Below, one piece after another: positions 7,653 through 10,664 of a stretch of 10,664 nucleotides of DNA. The stretch comes from an uncultured Bacilli bacterium. Its GTDB lineage: Bacteria > Bacillota_I > Bacilli_A > RFN20 > CAG-826. The notes under the pieces were generated by a model. That model made no database searches. It saw only the letters and a list, made by a program, of their open reading frames with translations, and was not told the origin of the DNA. The translations under genes were made by a program, and so were the position numbers. Location of the stretch: NCBI GenBank assembly GCA_934133115.1, contig CAKPAV010000036.1:1-10664 (forward strand), in the 5' to 3' direction. The first letter of the stretch is position 1. Each line of letters starts with the position of its first letter.

Positions 7653-8159
7653 ATCTGTCAAATAATTAGGATTAACATTCATTACTATTTCCTCATCGAT
7701 GATTTCATCCTGTTTTTCTTCTTCAATCGTATTAACGGTAATAATTGAATCCTGGAATACATCCACAAAATATACTGATTCAATAACTATTTCTACTTCA
7801 TGGTCATTCATTTGATTCATTGCTACCGCAGTTGGATATTTGATGACATGAACTTTTTGCTTAGTTTCATCATCAATAGTTTTAATATTTTTCCACGAAA
7901 TAAGAAAAACACCGGAAAATGTAATAGTTTTATAAAAAACATTTGTTTTTTGGTCATCATCATAAGCATACCAAATTTGAATATCATAAGTGCCATTTAG
8001 TTCAATGTTTTTATCTATTTTTTTACTATCGTATTTATGATTTATAATCCAGCATCCTAAAGGTTTAGATATATTTTCTTCTAATTTTATGACTTGTTTT
8101 TCTTGGATAGCAAGTTTTCCTTTACCCACTAAAGTTTTAGCAATAATTTCTCTATTCAT
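7641..8159 (-). CDS. cotE: Outer spore coat morphogenetic protein CotE
   Basis: Homologue of CotE, which in Bacillus subtilis forms a layer around the forespore and recruits the outer coat. From memory of that protein, the shared blocks are the N-terminal REII.K..V.KG, LG.WIINHKYD..KI (about residues 34-48), YDI..WY.Y.D..KT (about 57-72), a C-terminal acidic stretch (IEEEKQDEIIDEE) and the closing NPNYL, like NPEFL in CotE. The 172 residues compare with about 180 in Bacillus. ATG at 8159 is chosen because AGGTGA (8170-8165) sits 5 bases before it. A GTG three codons earlier, in frame, lies within that ribosome site and cannot be the main start. Position near mutS-mutL repeats the Bacillus order cotE-mutS-mutL. 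The 53-base gap from the upstream hydrolase gene has no clear promoter or terminator. Confidence 0.93.
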   Translation of the reverse strand: MNREIIAKTLVGKGKLAIQEKQVIKLEENISKPLGCWIINHKYDSKKIDKNIELNGTYDIQIWYAYDDDQKTNVFYKTITFSGVFLISWKNIKTIDDETKQKVHVIKYPTAVAMNQMNDHEVEIVIESVYFVDVFQDSIITVNTIEEEKQDEIIDEEIVMNVNPNYLTDKKE

Positions 8160-8164
8160 ATAAA

Positions 8165-8170
8165 TCACCT
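8165..8170 (-). promoter_or_regulatory. Ribosome binding site that fixes the cotE start
   Basis: AGGTGA on the minus strand, five bases (TTTAT) before the ATG at 8159. The in-frame GTG at 8168-8166 lies inside this motif and would have no ribosome site of its own, so the 172-residue product is preferred over 175. Confidence 0.85.
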
Positions 8171-8212
8171 ATTATATGTATATGCATTTGAATAGAAAAA
8201 TTTATAAATAAA

Positions 8213-9811
8213 CTATTTATTTTCCAGGTAGCTATTAAACATAGCATCTAAAATATCTTCGTAAAACCAAAGCGTTTCATTATCATAATTTGTATTAGAT
8301 ATATTTTTCATAGCATCATAAATACCCGCTGCTTTATGACGGTTTAAAAAGCCAAATCCTTCTTTCCAACTATCTTTTATCGCCGTATTATCCCACATCA
8401 TGACTCCAATATCATTTGTTGTAGCTTGCTTCATAAAATAAGAATAATAATCTTTGCGTGTATCTTCTCGTTCTTTACTATCTTTTGCATCATGAACGGA
8501 TCCCCATTCAGTAACAATTACTCCAATTCCTTTATCCACAAAATTAGTTTTTAAATTATTAAATAAACCGACAATGCCTGAAGTATCACTATTATTAGCT
8601 GAATTCCAGCTATCTGATTTACCATATACGTAATTGTATGGATTGTATCCATGAACATTAAATAATAATTTATCAGTAGCGTTATCTAACGGAAAAGAAA
8701 ATTTGGATATTTTATTAACCTTTTCTTCATAAGCTAAATATGCCATATTTCCATATGTATTTACTGTCAAAAACCTATTTTTATTATTTGTTTCTTTTGA
8801 TTTACGTACTATATCTACAAATAATTGATTAAAATACATAAGATTTTCGTTTGCTTCTTTATATGCTTGCGGGTTTGTTTCCATTACACTACTCATTTGC
8901 CATTGATATTTATAGTGTAAAGGTTCGTTAAGATTTTCAAAAATTAAACGATAATCATATCTTGCAAATTCTTTGCTAACTTGTGTCCAAACATTTTTTA
9001 CAAGTGTTTCTGTTGTTTCTTTATGTTCATTATCTAGCCAATAGCCACTAAAAGAAGGCGGCTCCATAAGTGTTAATATTACATATAAATCTTTATATTT
9101 AAAACAATAATCTACAACTTCTTTAATTCTATTCATCCATCTTGTAGATATATTTCCATTTTCCATATGATTTGACCAAGCAACAGGAATACGTATGGAT
9201 CTAAATCCTTTATCATATATAGCGCGAATAGTGTTTTGCGTTGTTTTTCCACGATATGGTGTATAATGTTGCCTTACTTCACAAAATAATTCATCAGGCT
9301 TACCATCTATATCAGTATATCCCAACTCATCATATATAGCTTTAGCGTAAGTTGGGTTAGCATTAGTAAAATAATTTCCAATATCACTTTCAAATGTATC
9401 GCCTAAATTATAGCCAACTCCCATCGCTTTTACTAATTCAACTGATGATAAATTGACTTCTTTTTCTTTTAAAGTAAATTTAAAATCAATTGATAATTCC
9501 TCATAATTTGCCGTAATAGTTTGTTCATTCATAGAGAAATAATCAACATTTGAAAAATCTGAATAATTACTTTTTTCTAATTCATAATTAAAAGTTCTTC
9601 CATCTATTTCTTGGATAGTAACAGATCCAAAGTCACTTAATGCAAATTTTTCTTTTAAAAATGAACTTATAACTGGCATTCTATACCATGATATTTCACG
9701 CTTATTATTAGATAAATCACTTGTTAAATTATGCGAATTACTACTACTTGCTAAATTATTGCAAGAAGTTAATAATAGTAAACTTAATAATCCAATTAAA
9801 CTTTTTTTCAT
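8213..9811 (-). CDS. Lipoprotein glycoside hydrolase, GH5 cellulase-like
   Basis: Predicted extracellular, lipid-anchored beta-glycanase of 532 residues. A lipoprotein signal peptide ends in LTSC (Cys17) and is followed by a Ser/Asn-rich spacer. Residues of about 45-115 look like a bacterial Ig-like (Big_3 type) beta domain ending in EQTITANYEELSIDFKF. From about 127 comes a GH5 (beta/alpha)8 barrel: GVGYNLGDTF, R207 in RIPVAW, N295-E296 (acid/base, ENLNEP), H387-x-Y389, E435 (nucleophile, VTEWGS) and W473 (MMWDN). The His pair usual after beta strand 4 (LHH) is replaced by M249-E250, which is odd. The substrate cannot be read from sequence; beta-1,4-glucan or a related hemicellulose is the family guess. 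AAAGGA lies 5 bases before ATG. A hairpin terminator sits directly upstream, after the surface-protein gene. Confidence 0.88.
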   Translation of the reverse strand: MKKSLIGLLSLLLLTSCNNLASSSNSHNLTSDLSNNKREISWYRMPVISSFLKEKFALSDFGSVTIQEIDGRTFNYELEKSNYSDFSNVDYFSMNEQTITANYEELSIDFKFTLKEKEVNLSSVELVKAMGVGYNLGDTFESDIGNYFTNANPTYAKAIYDELGYTDIDGKPDELFCEVRQHYTPYRGKTTQNTIRAIYDKGFRSIRIPVAWSNHMENGNISTRWMNRIKEVVDYCFKYKDLYVILTLMEPPSFSGYWLDNEHKETTETLVKNVWTQVSKEFARYDYRLIFENLNEPLHYKYQWQMSSVMETNPQAYKEANENLMYFNQLFVDIVRKSKETNNKNRFLTVNTYGNMAYLAYEEKVNKISKFSFPLDNATDKLLFNVHGYNPYNYVYGKSDSWNSANNSDTSGIVGLFNNLKTNFVDKGIGVIVTEWGSVHDAKDSKEREDTRKDYYSYFMKQATTNDIGVMMWDNTAIKDSWKEGFGFLNRHKAAGIYDAMKNISNTNYDNETLWFYEDILDAMFNSYLENK

Positions 9812-9827
9812 TACTGTCCTTTCTAAA

Positions 9828-9860
9828 AAGAACTATAAACCAACATAGTCTATAGTTCTT
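9828..9860 (-). terminator. Intrinsic terminator of the surface-protein gene
   Basis: Bases 9860-9851 and 9837-9828 form a perfect 10-bp stem with a 13-base loop on the minus strand; the right arm ends in CTT and runs into TTT, giving a run of five U. It lies 30 bases after the surface-protein stop and only 5 bases before the GH5 ribosome site. The stem is A/T-rich, so it may leak or act as a leader hairpin for the GH5 gene. Confidence 0.62.
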
Positions 9861-9889
9861 AAATTTATATTTTAGATTTTTTTTACAAC

Positions 9890-10664
9890 TTATTCTTTTT
9901 TATCTTCAATAGTTGCATTTTCTTCATTAATTACATTTGCTTTTTTGTTTTTAAAGAAGAAATAAGCACCAACTGCTCCGCCGATAACAACAACTGATCC
10001 AGCCGCAATACCAACAATAGCCCCTGTTGGTAATCCTTTTTTAACTTCTGGATCCGGAGTTGGTGTTGGATCTGGGTTTCCGCTAGCGGTAACAACATAA
10101 GTAATTGTACGTATTGCCGCTTCATTTCCTGCTTTATCTACAGCTGAGATTGTTAATGTATGTGTACCAGCTTTTAAGTTTCCGTTTGCGTCTAATGCAC
10201 CTTCTGACCAAGTATATTTTGGAGTAACTTCGCCATCATAAGAGTCATAAGCAGTAGCCTTTACTTCATGTGGTTTTTCACCTTCTACTTGGTTAAATGT
10301 TGTTTCACCTTCATAAGTAATTTCTGGTGCCTTAGTATCTTTCCATTTAGCATCAAGGTCACTTTCCCAAATGTAAGATATTTCTGCTACTTCAACTTTT
10401 CCTACTGCTGTTAAACCCCATCCACTTATTTTCTTTGGAGAAATCATGCTATAACCTGCTGGGATATCTCCAGAATCTAAATGGCCAACCGTATTAACAA
10501 TTAAATCATCGAAAGAAACTTTTGCTTTATGCCATGCACCATCATTATTAAATGAAACATTAGCATTACTATATACTTGATCCCATGTACTCGTTTCAAC
10601 TGGATTAAATAAATAGAATTTACCAGAAGCAACATTACTTGTACGATATGTGATTAATACGCTA
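9890..10664 (-). CDS. Membrane-anchored surface protein, carbohydrate-binding-like and Ig-like (5' end outside window)
   Basis: The frame stays open to the right edge (257 residues visible); the ATG at 10447 is internal, since coding continues upstream without a stop. Visible residues 1-102 look like the last part of a beta-sandwich carbohydrate-binding-type domain (GAWHKAKVSFDDL, then GWGLTAVGKVEVAEISYIW, as in jelly-roll modules ending in an 'I.F' strand). Residues of about 112-192 are an Ig-like domain of the HYR/DUF5011 kind (APEITYEG, DSYDGEVTP, AGTHTLTISAVDKAGNEA). A PTPTPDP linker, a Gly/Ala/Val transmembrane segment (about 212-238) and a charged 19-residue tail follow. LPTG sits before the membrane segment but lacks the extra residue of LPxTG. 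Probably binds or acts on glycans at the cell surface together with the adjacent GH5 lipoprotein; the missing N-terminus may hold a catalytic domain. Confidence 0.8.
   Translation of the reverse strand, partial: SVLITYRTSNVASGKFYLFNPVETSTWDQVYSNANVSFNNDGAWHKAKVSFDDLIVNTVGHLDSGDIPAGYSMISPKKISGWGLTAVGKVEVAEISYIWESDLDAKWKDTKAPEITYEGETTFNQVEGEKPHEVKATAYDSYDGEVTPKYTWSEGALDANGNLKAGTHTLTISAVDKAGNEAAIRTITYVVTASGNPDPTPTPDPEVKKGLPTGAIVGIAAGSVVVIGGAVGAYFFFKNKKANVINEENATIEDKKE

Noticed and set aside
8170..8178. A CATATAATA box upstream of cotE, resembling SigK (CATAnnnTA), SigE or SigA (TATAAT) -10 elements
   Set aside because: It touches the ribosome site; transcription would start about 7 bases downstream, at or past the Shine-Dalgarno sequence. 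No matching -35 was found at the right distance.
9861..9890. A minus-strand promoter for the GH5 gene (TTGTAA followed by TATAAA)
   Set aside because: The spacer is only 13 bases, too short for a SigA promoter, and the stretch is almost pure A/T, where such matches arise by chance.
9890..10447. Treating the ATG at 10447 as the start of the surface protein
   Set aside because: The same frame stays open and domain-like up to base 10663, and a beta-sandwich domain continues across 10447, so this Met is internal.

Overview
The window reads as chromosomal DNA of a low-GC member of the Bacillota, most likely class Bacilli or one of the uncultured gut or rumen lineages close to it. The evidence is strong A+T bias with A/T-ending codons, AGGAGG-type ribosome binding sites, a MutL with an endonuclease domain (no MutH strategy), and a recognisable CotE, a spore-coat protein typical of Bacilli. 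UGA is a stop here: mutL ends in TGA inside an ATGA overlap with miaA, exactly where the family normally ends. This argues against the UGA=Trp code of mycoplasmas.

Bases 45-7160 hold one compact minus-strand operon, read right to left: mutS, mutL, miaA, fhs and a small DUF951 protein. Gaps are 7 bp or less, or the genes overlap. It joins post-replicative mismatch repair (MutS, MutL), tRNA A37 prenylation (MiaA) and formyl-tetrahydrofolate synthesis (Fhs). A probable extended -10 promoter and a perfect 22-bp palindrome precede mutS. At the far left a strong Shine-Dalgarno sequence points to another minus-strand gene just outside the window.

Bases 7350-7604 encode a lone plus-strand 84-residue protein of unknown function. 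It is divergent from mutS and convergent with cotE, and shares with cotE a bidirectional hairpin terminator that overlaps the cotE stop codon.

Bases 7641-10664 are again minus strand: cotE, a lipoprotein glycoside hydrolase of the GH5 type, and the 3' part of a membrane-anchored surface protein with a carbohydrate-binding-like beta domain and an Ig-like domain. The cotE-mutS-mutL order matches Bacillus subtilis, so the 84-residue gene looks inserted into an old neighbourhood and the GH5/surface pair abuts it. I see no phage, IS element, CRISPR array, rRNA or tRNA, and no gene-free stretch over 300 bases.

No wholly new system is evident. The points most worth checking are cotE as a marker of sporulation, the absence of recognisable beta-clamp motifs in both MutS and MutL, a GH5 enzyme lacking the usual His pair, the palindrome at the mutS leader, and the orphan 84-residue gene.
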